Assembly (NCBI GenBank): GCA_964623515.1
Contig: CAZURV010000023.1
Coordinates: 1 to 28,102, forward strand
Source of the DNA: RUG714 sp964623515
GTDB taxonomy: Bacteria > Bacillota > Clostridia > Oscillospirales > Acutalibacteraceae
Reading direction: 5' to 3'
Length of the DNA stretch: 28,102 bases
Part shown: one piece after another, positions 1 to 7,074 of the stretch
Layout: each line of letters begins with the position of its first letter
Position numbering within the stretch: the stretch's first letter is position 1
The notes under the pieces: generated by a model
What the model saw: the letters and a program-made list of their open reading frames with translations, nothing else
What the model was told of the DNA's origin: nothing
Databases searched by the model: none
Program-made: the position numbers and the translations under genes

Positions 1-840
1 ATGCCCCTTGTCGTTTAGGAGGTTTCAAAGGAACCCATCGTGTGGGCGTTTCTGTTTTTAAGCTTGCAATTTGTGCATACTTAAATTTATGCTTTTGGCT
101 AACGTTTTAACGGGTCAAGGGGATTCCCCTTGTCGTTCAGGAAGTTTGAAAGAAACCCATCGTGCGGGCGTTTCTGTGCAGGGCAACAGCACCCCGATAC
201 CGTGGTTCTATAATTCTGTGATGGAATATATTCGCCGTATTTTATTTGCGTTTTGTGAAAAAATTTTAAACCTGTTGCTAACGTTTTAATGGGTCAAGGG
301 GAATGCCCCTTGTCGTTCAGGAAGTTTGAAAGAAACCCATCGTGTGGGCGTTTCTGTTTTTAAGCTTGCAATTTGTGCATACTTAAATTTATGCTTTTGG
401 CTAACGTTTTAATGGGTCAAGGGGATTCCCCTTGTCGTTCAGGAAGTTTGAAAGAAACCCATCGAAAGGGTTTCTTTCCATATTTTTGTTTACTTTTTGT
501 ATGGGCAAAAAGTAAATCGCACATTTATGTGCGAAACATTACTTCTTGTTTGAAATTTGTGAAAATTTAATTTTTAATCTGCGGTTAACCGCCGTATTTT
601 ATTTGCGTTTTGTGAAGAAAAACAATTTTAAACTTGTTGCTGACGTTTTAATGGGTCAAGGGGAATGCCCCTTGTCGTTCAGGAAGTTTGAAAGAAACCC
701 ATCGTGTGGGCGTTTCTGTTTTTAAGCTTGCAATTTGTGCATACTTAAATTTATGCTTTTGGCTAACGTTTTAACGGGTCAAGGGGATTCCCCTTGTCGT
801 TCAGGAAGTTTGAAAGAAACCCATCGTGTGGGCGTTTCTG
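1..840 (+). repeat. Repeat family A: six hairpin-bearing copies in a higher-order array
   Basis: A core of about 79 bp occurs six times in the same orientation: 1-54 (cut by the window edge), 98-176, 277-356, 400-475, 639-718 and 762-840. Each complete core begins with GCTAACGTTTTAA or a one-base variant and usually ends in GGGCGTTTCTG. Every core can fold two hairpins: CAAGGGG pairing with CCCCTTG around an AWT(G) loop, and GAAAC pairing with GTTTC a few bases later. The copies alternate between two contexts. Copies 1, 3 and 5 are followed by a conserved 43-bp AT-rich linker containing TTAAGCTTGCAATTTGTGC. Copies 2, 4 and 6 are followed by variable tails. Paired copies 3-4 and 5-6 are exactly 123 bp apart start to start. 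A further shared block, CGCCGTATTTTATTTGCG, lies at about 231-248 and 590-607. No protein-coding role is supported. Confidence 0.9.
471..534 (+). repeat. Repeat family B, copy 1: double hairpin
   Basis: TTTACTTTTTG (489-499) pairs perfectly with CAAAAAGTAAA (506-516). A second perfect hairpin follows directly, TCGCACAT (517-524) with ATGTGCGA (527-534) around a TT loop. It is preceded by TTTCTTTCCATATTTTTG, shared with the other B copies, and begins inside the tail of family A copy 4, where the two repeats are fused. Confidence 0.85.
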
Positions 841-997
841 TGCCGGGCAACCGCACCCCGATACCGCGTCTTTTCCGCAGTAACCGCATTAAATTTCTCG
901 TTAATGCGGAAAGCATTGCCTCGAATTTGTGCTTTGTTCCGGCGAAAAATCCGCAGATTTCGGAATACTGTCTCCCGGCGCAGAACCGCCCAGGGGT

Positions 998-1060
998 TCC
1001 TTTCCATATTTTTGTTTACTTTTTGTATGGGCAAAAAGTAAATCGCATATTTATATGCGA
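998..1060 (+). repeat. Repeat family B, copy 2: double hairpin with compensatory change
   Basis: The same two hairpins as copy 1: TTTACTTTTTG (1015-1025) with CAAAAAGTAAA (1032-1042), then TCGCATAT (1043-1050) with ATATGCGA (1053-1060). Relative to copy 1 the second hairpin changed on both arms, so a C-G pair became T-A and pairing was kept. Confidence 0.85.
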
Positions 1061-1075
1061 AACATAGAATCAACC

Positions 1076-1200
1076 TTTCCATATTTTTGTTTACTTTTAG
1101 GTTTAAGCCAAATAGGGAGAAAAAGCCTGAAATGATGCCTTTTTATCCTTATTCGGCTTAAGCCATATGCGCAAAAAGTAAATCGCACATTTATGTGCGA
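1076..1200 (+). repeat. Repeat family B, copy 3, with an inverted-repeat insert in its loop
   Basis: The left half (CTTTCCATATTTTTG then TTTACTTTT, 1090-1098) and right half (AAAAAGTAAA, 1173-1182) of a B unit are separated by about 74 bases instead of the usual 6-base loop. The insert carries two 27-base arms, 1100-1126 and 1138-1164, which match as inverted repeats at about 22 of 27 positions and begin and end in GGYTTAAGCC. The terminal hairpin TCGCACAT/ATGTGCGA (1183-1200) is intact and sits seven bases beyond the glyA stop. It may also serve as the 3' hairpin of the glyA transcript on the minus strand. Confidence 0.8.
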
Positions 1201-1206
1201 AACCAT

Positions 1207-2460
1207 TTATTCATACAGCGGATATTTTTTGATAAGTTTTGAAACATCCGCTCTGATTTCATTCGCTTTGTTTTCAAAGTCGGTAGCGGCAAGATAGATG
1301 CATTTTCCTATAATCTGCATATCTTCACAGTTTAACCCTCTTGTTGTAACTGCCGCCGTGCCAATCCTTATTCCGCTTGTAACAAACGGCTTCTGCGGAT
1401 CGTTCGGTATCGCATTTTTGTTAACGGTTATGTTCACCTCGTCAAGCTTCTTTTCAAGATCCCTGCCCGTAATGTTAAAACTGCGCAAATCAACAAGTAT
1501 CAGATGATTGTCGGTTCCGCCGGAAACCAGATTAAAACCAAAGCCTTTCAGCGACTCGGCAAGCGCAGAGCAGTTTTCAACAACATGTTTTATATATTCC
1601 TTAAATGCAGGCTTGAGCGCTTCTCCGAAACATACGGCTTTTCCTGCCGTGACATGGCAGAGCGGACCGCCCTGACTGCCGGGGAATACCGCACGGTCAA
1701 TATCCTTGGCAAACTCTTTTTTGCACAGAATCAGTCCGCCTCTCGGTCCGCGCAGTGTTTTGTGGGTTGTGGTTGTAACAATATCGGCGTACGGAACCGG
1801 GTTTTGATGATATCCGGCGGCGACCAGTCCTGCTATATGTGCCATATCCACCATAAAATAAGCGCCGCATTCTTTTGCGATTTCTCCGATTTTTTTAAAA
1901 TCAATTTCCCGTGCATATGCCGACGCGCCGGCCACAATCATTTTGGGCTGTTCTTTTAAAGCGCTTTCACGCAGTTTTTCGTAATCTATTTTCTGCGTTT
2001 TGTCATCCACACCGTACGATATGAAATTGTAAAGTTTTCCGCTTTGGTTTAGATACATGCCGTGTGATAAATGACCGCCGTGTGCAAGGTTCATTCCAAA
2101 AACTTTATCGCCGGGCTTTAAAACCGCAAAATATGCCGCCAGATTCGCCTGTGTTCCCGAATGGGGCTGAACGTTTGCGTGCTCTGCGCCGAAAAGCTGT
2201 TTTGCTCTTTCTATAGCTATGTTTTCAATTTTATCCACAAACGCGCATCCGCCGTAATATCTTTTGCCGGGATAACCCTCGGCATATTTATTTGTCAGTA
2301 CGCTTCCCATTGCCGCCATAACGGCAGGGGAAACAATGTTTTCGCTGGCTATCAGTTCCAAGCAGTTTTGCTCCCTCCTAAGCTCCTGCTCCATAGCTGC
2401 GCCCACTTCTTCGTCTTTACTTTTTACATAACCTATTGTATCTATCATGTCTTTATACAT
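1207..2460 (-). CDS. glyA: Serine hydroxymethyltransferase
   Basis: This cytosolic PLP enzyme converts serine and tetrahydrofolate to glycine and 5,10-methylene-tetrahydrofolate, the main entry of one-carbon units for purine, thymidylate and methionine synthesis. The 417-residue product is the usual length. It shows ELIASENIVSPAV near the N-terminus, NVQPHSGTQANLA, HGGHLSHG, VDMAHIAGLVA, and the PLP-lysine motif TTTTHKTLRGPRGG, with the Schiff-base lysine at about residue 234. The ATG at 2460 has GGAAG just upstream. It lies only 11 bp downstream of the LysR gene stop in the same direction and is probably co-transcribed with it. Downstream on the minus strand is the hairpin-rich B repeat. Nothing suggests loss of function. 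Confidence 0.97.
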   Translation of the reverse strand: MYKDMIDTIGYVKSKDEEVGAAMEQELRREQNCLELIASENIVSPAVMAAMGSVLTNKYAEGYPGKRYYGGCAFVDKIENIAIERAKQLFGAEHANVQPHSGTQANLAAYFAVLKPGDKVFGMNLAHGGHLSHGMYLNQSGKLYNFISYGVDDKTQKIDYEKLRESALKEQPKMIVAGASAYAREIDFKKIGEIAKECGAYFMVDMAHIAGLVAAGYHQNPVPYADIVTTTTHKTLRGPRGGLILCKKEFAKDIDRAVFPGSQGGPLCHVTAGKAVCFGEALKPAFKEYIKHVVENCSALAESLKGFGFNLVSGGTDNHLILVDLRSFNITGRDLEKKLDEVNITVNKNAIPNDPQKPFVTSGIRIGTAAVTTRGLNCEDMQIIGKCIYLAATDFENKANEIRADVSKLIKKYPLYE

Positions 2461-2471
2461 TTTTCTTCCCT

Positions 2472-3347
2472 TTAATTCTTGTTTTTTTTCACAAATTCCT
2501 GGGCATACTTGATAAATTCCCTAACAAAGCTTTTGGTAGATTTCAAATCACGCACAACGATTCCCAAATCCCTGTATGTGGGGGGATTTATATGCATAAC
2601 GTTCATATTGAAAACTTTGTCTTTGAGCATTAAATCACTCATGATGCTGATACCCAGACCGATTTCAACCATTTTTATAATTACTTCATCATCCACCTGC
2701 GTGGGTCTGAAAATCGGGTGAACGTCGTACTTGTCCAGCTCGCGTATTACGTCTTTTTCAAAACCGAAATACGGCATAATCACTTCCTGATTGTCAAACT
2801 TTTCAATCGGATATTTTTCGGTTATAATCGGATAATTTTCCGGTGTAACGGCAATCAGAGGATCATACTCCAGATGCACCCAGTCCAGGTCTTCAACATG
2901 CTGGTTGCTCACAAAACTCAGGTCAACCAAACCTTCGCGCACCCATTCATACGTTTCGTCTGTCGTCCCGCCTCTGATTTCAACATTTATATCCGAATAA
3001 TCTTTTCTGAATTCCTTAATAATCGGCAGTACCCATGCAGTGGAAACAGAAGTGTATGCGCCGATAAAAATCGTTTTTTTGGAATCTTCGTTTATAATGG
3101 ATATCTGGTTTTGAAGCGCCTGGGAATGCTTCAGCATATTTTTCACCGCCGGAATGAGTTTTTCACCGTTCGGCGTTGCTCTTACTCCGTTGTAGCTTCT
3201 AATCAGTATCGGAAAACCGACTTCGTTTTCAAGCGCGTTCATCATATGTGTAAGTCCGGACTGTGTAACGCCGACTTTATCCGCCGCTTTTGAAAAACTT
3301 CCCATTTCCACAGCCGCTATGAACGCTTCGTATTTTTTTGTTTCCAT
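2472..3347 (-). CDS. LysR-family transcriptional regulator
   Basis: A 291-residue LysR-type regulator. Residues 1-60 form the winged helix-turn-helix (FSKAADKVGVTQSGLTHMM, then ALENEVGFPILIR). From about residue 90 the rest is the periplasmic-binding-protein-like effector domain, beginning IFIGAYTSVSTAWVLPII. The ATG at 3347 follows a near-ideal AGGAGGT with a 3-base gap. A sigma-A promoter lies upstream at 3381-3409. It sits directly before glyA in the same direction, so it could control glyA and itself, but LysR regulators often act on divergent genes and the next gene on the plus strand is more than 400 bp away. The effector cannot be told from sequence. Confidence 0.92.
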   Translation of the reverse strand: METKKYEAFIAAVEMGSFSKAADKVGVTQSGLTHMMNALENEVGFPILIRSYNGVRATPNGEKLIPAVKNMLKHSQALQNQISIINEDSKKTIFIGAYTSVSTAWVLPIIKEFRKDYSDINVEIRGGTTDETYEWVREGLVDLSFVSNQHVEDLDWVHLEYDPLIAVTPENYPIITEKYPIEKFDNQEVIMPYFGFEKDVIRELDKYDVHPIFRPTQVDDEVIIKMVEIGLGISIMSDLMLKDKVFNMNVMHINPPTYRDLGIVVRDLKSTKSFVREFIKYAQEFVKKNKN

Positions 3348-3380
3348 ATTACCTCCTTATGAAAGTTGATAATAAACTAA

Positions 3381-3409
3381 ATTATAAATCAATCATGCAA
3401 AAAAAGCAA
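3381..3409 (-). promoter_or_regulatory. Predicted sigma-A promoter for the LysR-glyA pair
   Basis: On the minus strand TTGCTT (-35, 3409-3404) and TATAAT (-10, 3386-3381) are separated by 17 bp, about 35 bases before the LysR start. Predicted from motif only. Confidence 0.65.
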
Positions 3410-3476
3410 TAAAATAGCATTATTTTGCGAAAAATAATATTTATGTCTTATTTGGCTGTTTCTGGTTCAAACGAAT

Positions 3477-3720
3477 TATAACCTGTTCGCCGGTGTCTTC
3501 CGTCTCTCAGGCTGCGGAGTCCGTTTCAGAATTTCAGCGGGAGTGATAATTCCCCGCGAAATCCTGAGGAGCGAACGCTCCCTGCGCAGGTTGCAATCGT
3601 TCGCAAGCCCCGTTTCAAGCGGGCTTGAGGAGCACTGTTTCGATTTAAATGTTCAGAACCATGTAACGGAATCCCGGTTTGAAGCACGCATAGAATAATG
3701 CGTTCGGTTCACTGCCGAAC
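3477..3720 (+). repeat. Repeat C, left copy (C1), upstream of the activase cassette
   Basis: About 175 bp (3477-3651) aligns closely with 6771-6938 in the same orientation. Shared blocks include TATAACCT, CCTGAGGAG, AACGCTCCCTGCGCAGG, TGCAATCGTTCGCAAGCC and GATTTAAA. Weaker similarity may continue to about 3720. It is rich in small hairpins: GGAGCG/CGCTCC, AAGCCC/GGGCTT, ACGCAT/ATGCGT (3686-3703) and TTCGG/CCGAA (3703-3719). It fills most of the 449-bp gap between the LysR gene and the cassette. No open frame in it looks coding. Confidence 0.85.
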
Positions 3721-3796
3721 CTGCTCTTTCGTTTAGAAGAAATAAGTGAATAAAAAAATATTTTCCGTCTGATAATAACATGTGAGGTGCATAATG

Positions 3797-4705
3797 ATGG
3801 CAAAAACAATAGGCATTCCGAAAGCTATGTATTTTTTTGATTACGGAGATGTTTGGTGCAATTTTTTTGAAACGCTCGGATACAAAGTCATTCTTTCAGG
3901 CGATACGGATGAAAGCATACTTTCTCTCGGCATTAAAAATGCTTCTTCCGATTTATGTTTGCCGATTAAAACAATGTTTGGCCATATCATTACTCTGCAA
4001 AACAGAACGGAGAAAGCGGATTTTATTTTTTTGCCTAAAATATATAAAACGAAAAAACACGGTTTTACTTGTCCGAAAACAATCGGTATAACGGATATGG
4101 TGAAATCTTATTGTCATAATCTGCCAAGGATCATTGATCCCGAATTTTACGGAGAAATGAAACCCTTTCTTTTACGTGCCGCAGATATGATGGGGGAAAG
4201 TCGTTTGCGCGCCTGCTTGGCGTATCAGAAAGTTAAAAGCAAAGTGCATCCCGGTAAACCACCGGAAGAAATGCCGCTGAAAGTAGCTTTGATAGGGCAT
4301 AGTTATATTTTAGAAGATGAATATCTGAATCTGAATATAAAGCAAACGCTGCGGGAGATGGGAGTCGGCTGTATAACTCCGCCGGATTATAAATTTCAAA
4401 GTATGTCCGAATGCGCAAAAGAAACACCGTATAAAAATCCATTCTGGCATTCTGCCAATCAGAATCTTGGTTTTACAAAGTTTGTGATAGATCATCATTT
4501 AGCGGACGGCATCATTTATCTCAATTCTTTCGGATGCGGTACGGATTCGCTTTCACTGCCGTTTTGCCGTGACTATATCAAAAACCATTCATCGCTTCCT
4601 GTAATTACTGTCAGCATTGATGAACACAGAGCGGACGCCGGCATTTTAACAAGGCTTGAAGCATTTATTGATTGTCTGAATTTCCGCCTCTGTTCAGTCA
4701 AATAA
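3797..4705 (+). CDS. DUF2229/COG3580-like acyl-CoA dehydratase activase-associated protein
   Basis: About 302 residues resembling the DUF2229 (COG3580) module found with or fused to 2-hydroxyacyl-CoA dehydratase activators. Recognisable parts are the start TIGIPKAMYFFDYGDVWCNF, then LGYKVILSGDTDE, the cysteine motif SSDLCLPIKTMFGH, and ADFIFLPKIYKTKKHGFTCP. The C-terminal half has a second alpha/beta region with SFGCGTDSL and the ending ISIDEHRADAGILTRLEAF-like segment (VSIDEHRADAGILTRLEAF). Cysteines near residues 15, 54 and 91 could ligate an iron-sulfur cluster, an inference from relatives. Start: GAGGTG at 3784-3789 suits the ATG at 3797 best; an ATG three bases earlier is possible. It heads a three-gene set, 36 bp before the next gene. 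Substrate unknown. Confidence 0.8.
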   Translation: MAKTIGIPKAMYFFDYGDVWCNFFETLGYKVILSGDTDESILSLGIKNASSDLCLPIKTMFGHIITLQNRTEKADFIFLPKIYKTKKHGFTCPKTIGITDMVKSYCHNLPRIIDPEFYGEMKPFLLRAADMMGESRLRACLAYQKVKSKVHPGKPPEEMPLKVALIGHSYILEDEYLNLNIKQTLREMGVGCITPPDYKFQSMSECAKETPYKNPFWHSANQNLGFTKFVIDHHLADGIIYLNSFGCGTDSLSLPFCRDYIKNHSSLPVITVSIDEHRADAGILTRLEAFIDCLNFRLCSVK

Positions 4706-4741
4706 CAGACAATAGATTTCAGTTTCAGAAAGGGTGATTCA

Positions 4742-5833
4742 ATGAAGCTTGCATTTCCAAATATGGGAAATCTGACGTTGCTTCTGTGCGCTTTTATTCG
4801 TAATATCGGCGGTGAATGCGCCGGACCTTTACCGACGGGTGAAAAAACGGTAAGTCTCGGAACGAAGTTCGCTCCGAACGATGCATGTATGCCTATGAAA
4901 ATCGTACTCGGAAGTTTTATGGAAGCTTATGAAAACGGAGCGGATACTGCTGTTTTTTTCGGAGGGTGCGGTCCTTGCTGTTTCGGATATTTTGCCGAAA
5001 CTTTCAGACTGATTTTCCGGCAGAATGCAGTTAAGATGAATATGGTTTGCCTGGAAAAAAACAAGCAGGGCATAAAAAATGCACTGCAGCTTCTTTCAAA
5101 AATGGGAAACAAGTCGTTATGGTATTCGGCTTCGCTTATATCTATAGGGTTGAAATGCGCATCTGCACTGGATGAATATGAACAGGCAGTTTATGATAAA
5201 CAGGCTGAAATTACAAATATCAATGAAAAACGCAGATTAAAAAAATTTACCGAAAAAGTTTATCGTTCTATGTGTTCCGCCTCTTCGCTCAAATCCTTGT
5301 ATAGAACTGTGGTTTCCGCAAAGGAGAAACTTTCGAATTTTCGCAGCGATAAAAAGCCTGAGATTAAAATCGGTATTGTCGGTGATATCTATTCCGTGAT
5401 TGATGCATTCACCAATAAAAATATTCAGGGTTTGCTTGCAGATATGGGAGCATATACGTCCAGAAGTATGAGCATCAGCGGCTGGATTGATGATAAAGTG
5501 AAAAAGCAGTCTCAAATCTGGAGAAAAGAAGCTGATATTTTTCTGCCGAGCAGAGTAGGAGGCTTTGCGCGTGAAACGATAGGCAACGCCGTGCATTGGG
5601 CCAAAGGCGATTATGACGGTATTATTGAAATCTATCCTCTTAACTGTATGCCGGAGAGCGTTGCAAGGAGTATCTTGCCGGAAGTTGCGCAGAAGTATTC
5701 AAAACCTGTGATGACGTTCGTTTTGAATGAAATGAGCGGAGAAGCCGGATATATAACAAGACTCGAAGCCTTTGTACAAATGATTGAAAGAAAGAAGGAA
5801 GCTGAATTTGAAGCGTTTGTATCTCGGAGTTGA
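4742..5833 (+). CDS. COG3581-like protein related to 2-hydroxyacyl-CoA dehydratase subunits
   Basis: A 363-residue protein resembling COG3581, the usual partner of COG3580. The N-terminus has FPNMGNLTLLLCAF, KFAPNDACMPMKIVLGSF and the cysteine cluster GGCGPCCFGYFAE at about residues 78-90, a candidate iron-sulfur site. After a charged helical stretch (about 150-205) a second alpha/beta segment begins KIGIVGDIYSVIDAF. The C-terminus, TFVLNEMSGEAGYITRLEAF, echoes the end of the preceding gene (ITRLEAF), so the two proteins may share a common fold at their C-termini. The ATG at 4742 follows AAAGGGTGATTCA. It overlaps the activator gene by 26 bp, implying translational coupling. By family analogy it may receive electrons from the activator; the reaction is unknown. 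Confidence 0.78.
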   Translation: MKLAFPNMGNLTLLLCAFIRNIGGECAGPLPTGEKTVSLGTKFAPNDACMPMKIVLGSFMEAYENGADTAVFFGGCGPCCFGYFAETFRLIFRQNAVKMNMVCLEKNKQGIKNALQLLSKMGNKSLWYSASLISIGLKCASALDEYEQAVYDKQAEITNINEKRRLKKFTEKVYRSMCSASSLKSLYRTVVSAKEKLSNFRSDKKPEIKIGIVGDIYSVIDAFTNKNIQGLLADMGAYTSRSMSISGWIDDKVKKQSQIWRKEADIFLPSRVGGFARETIGNAVHWAKGDYDGIIEIYPLNCMPESVARSILPEVAQKYSKPVMTFVLNEMSGEAGYITRLEAFVQMIERKKEAEFEAFVSRS

Positions 5834-6761
5834 CGTGGGCTCGGTAAGCACGGATTTTGTGCTGATGAATGAAGACAAAAGCATATATAAAAAACTGTAT
5901 CTGCGAACCAAAGGGAATCCGGTGTCGGCGGTTGCATGCGGTATTAACGAAATATTTTCCGGGGAAAAAGATATTAAAATATGCGGAGTCGGCGCAACGG
6001 GAAGCGGACGGAATATTGCGGCGAGTATTATCGGAGCGGATTTGGTTAAAAATGAGATTACAGCGCACGGAATAGCAGCGATTTGCGCTTGTCCAGAAGT
6101 CAGAACGGTTCTTGAAATCGGAGGACAGGATTCTAAAATCATTTTTATTGAAAATCATATTGTTGTGGATTTTAATATGAATACTGTGTGTGCGGCAGGC
6201 ACAGGGTCATTCCTTGATCGTCAGGCTGAACGGCTCGGCATTGGAGTGGAAAAAATAGGGGATATGGTGCTGAAAAGCGAAAATCCCTGTCCGATTGCAG
6301 GAAGATGCGCCGTTTTTGCCGAGTCGGATATGATTCATAAACAGCAGGATGGGATACGCTCCGAGGATATTCTTGCCGGCCTTTGCGAAGCGCTTGTTAG
6401 GAATTATTTGAATAATTTGTGCGCAGGCAAAAAGATTGAAAAACCTGTTATGTTTCAGGGCGGTGTAGCGGCGAATAAAGGCATAGTAAAAGCTTTTGAA
6501 AAAGAGCTTGGCACGGAAATCATAATTCCGCAACACTATGATGTTATGGGAGCTTGGGGCGCGGCGATTCTTGCCGGGAAAAAGTATGAAAAAACATTCT
6601 GTGAGTCGAAATTTAAGGGTAGTTTGGATTTAAACGGAGAATGGACAAGTCGAAATCAAATATGCACCGGCTGTGCAAACCGATGCAGTGTTGCCGTCGT
6701 CTGCCTTAACGGGCATGTGATAGGGAAAATAGGAAATAAATGCGATAAAACAAAAGTCTGA
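5808..6761 (+). CDS. BcrA/BadF/HgdC-type activator ATPase (acyl-CoA dehydratase activase)
   Basis: A 317-residue ASKHA-fold ATPase. Family members use ATP to push one electron at low potential from a [4Fe-4S] cluster at the dimer interface into a dehydratase or reductase partner. Seen are GVDVGSVSTDFVL (phosphate 1), GVGATGSGRN, EIGGQDSKII (phosphate 2) and MFQGGVAANKG (adenosine). Cluster cysteines are C128 (NTVCAAGTGSF) and C167 (GRCAVFAESD); the 39-residue spacing matches the Acidaminococcus activator as I recall it. Past the ATPase core is a tail with C286, C289, C293, C299 and C312, a possible extra Fe-S site. Start: the frame opens at a TTG at 5784, but AGAAGGAAG at 5793-5801 places the likely TTG start at 5808, overlapping the previous gene by 26 bp. 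Confidence 0.88.
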   Translation: MKRLYLGVDVGSVSTDFVLMNEDKSIYKKLYLRTKGNPVSAVACGINEIFSGEKDIKICGVGATGSGRNIAASIIGADLVKNEITAHGIAAICACPEVRTVLEIGGQDSKIIFIENHIVVDFNMNTVCAAGTGSFLDRQAERLGIGVEKIGDMVLKSENPCPIAGRCAVFAESDMIHKQQDGIRSEDILAGLCEALVRNYLNNLCAGKKIEKPVMFQGGVAANKGIVKAFEKELGTEIIIPQHYDVMGAWGAAILAGKKYEKTFCESKFKGSLDLNGEWTSRNQICTGCANRCSVAVVCLNGHVIGKIGNKCDKTKV

Positions 6762-6770
6762 GAGTGTTTT

Positions 6771-7003
6771 TATAACCTATTTGCCGATGTCCCCGCCTCT
6801 TAGGCGGCGGGGTCCATTTCAGGATTTCAATGGGAGGCCAACTGAAACCCTGAGGAGTTAACGCTCCCTGCGCAGGCTGCAATCGTTCGCAAGCCTCGTT
6901 TCAATTGAGCTTGATGGAGCACTGCTCCGATTTAAACGGTATACTGCGTAAAAAAATACCATACAGGCATTCCGGGTTAACTTGCTCATCTTTCAATCCT
7001 ATT
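6771..7003 (+). repeat. Repeat C, right copy (C2), downstream of the activase cassette
   Basis: The direct-repeat partner of C1: clear alignment over 6771-6938 and weaker similarity (ACCATAC...ATTCCGGGTTAAC, TTGCTC) to about 7003. It starts 9 bp after the activator stop. It can fold CCCCGCC/GGCGGGG (about 6790-6812), a stronger hairpin than in C1, and GGAGC/GCTCC near 6917. Together with the terminator at 7025-7060 it fills the gap before the pyrophosphatase gene. No coding frame is supported. Confidence 0.85.
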
Positions 7004-7024
7004 CGGGTTTAACCCTTTAGGCAT

Positions 7025-7060
7025 AAAAACAGCCGTGTCATCATATTCACGGCCGTTTTT
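7025..7060. terminator. Bidirectional intrinsic terminator
   Basis: AAAAACAGCCGTG (7025-7037) pairs with CACGGCCGTTTTT (7048-7060) around a 10-base loop, with one internal mismatch. A-rich and T-rich flanks allow it to end the minus-strand pyrophosphatase transcript and the plus-strand activase cassette. Confidence 0.8.
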
Positions 7061-7074
7061 CAGTGTTTTTTATT

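Noticed and set aside
1..840. CRISPR array
   Set aside because: Repeats are about 79 bp, spacing is irregular, linkers between some copies are themselves conserved, and no cas gene is present.
71..1067. Three frames (71-289, 373-570, 735-1067) that start with the same MCILKFMLLANVL peptide
   Set aside because: They start at TTG codons with no ribosome-binding site, are identical only where DNA repeat A is identical, and diverge or stop at once outside it. They are translations of the repeat, not a protein family.
5640..6158. 172-residue minus-strand frame opposite the activase genes
   Set aside because: It lies antisense to two clearly conserved genes, has no ribosome-binding site and shows no domain pattern.
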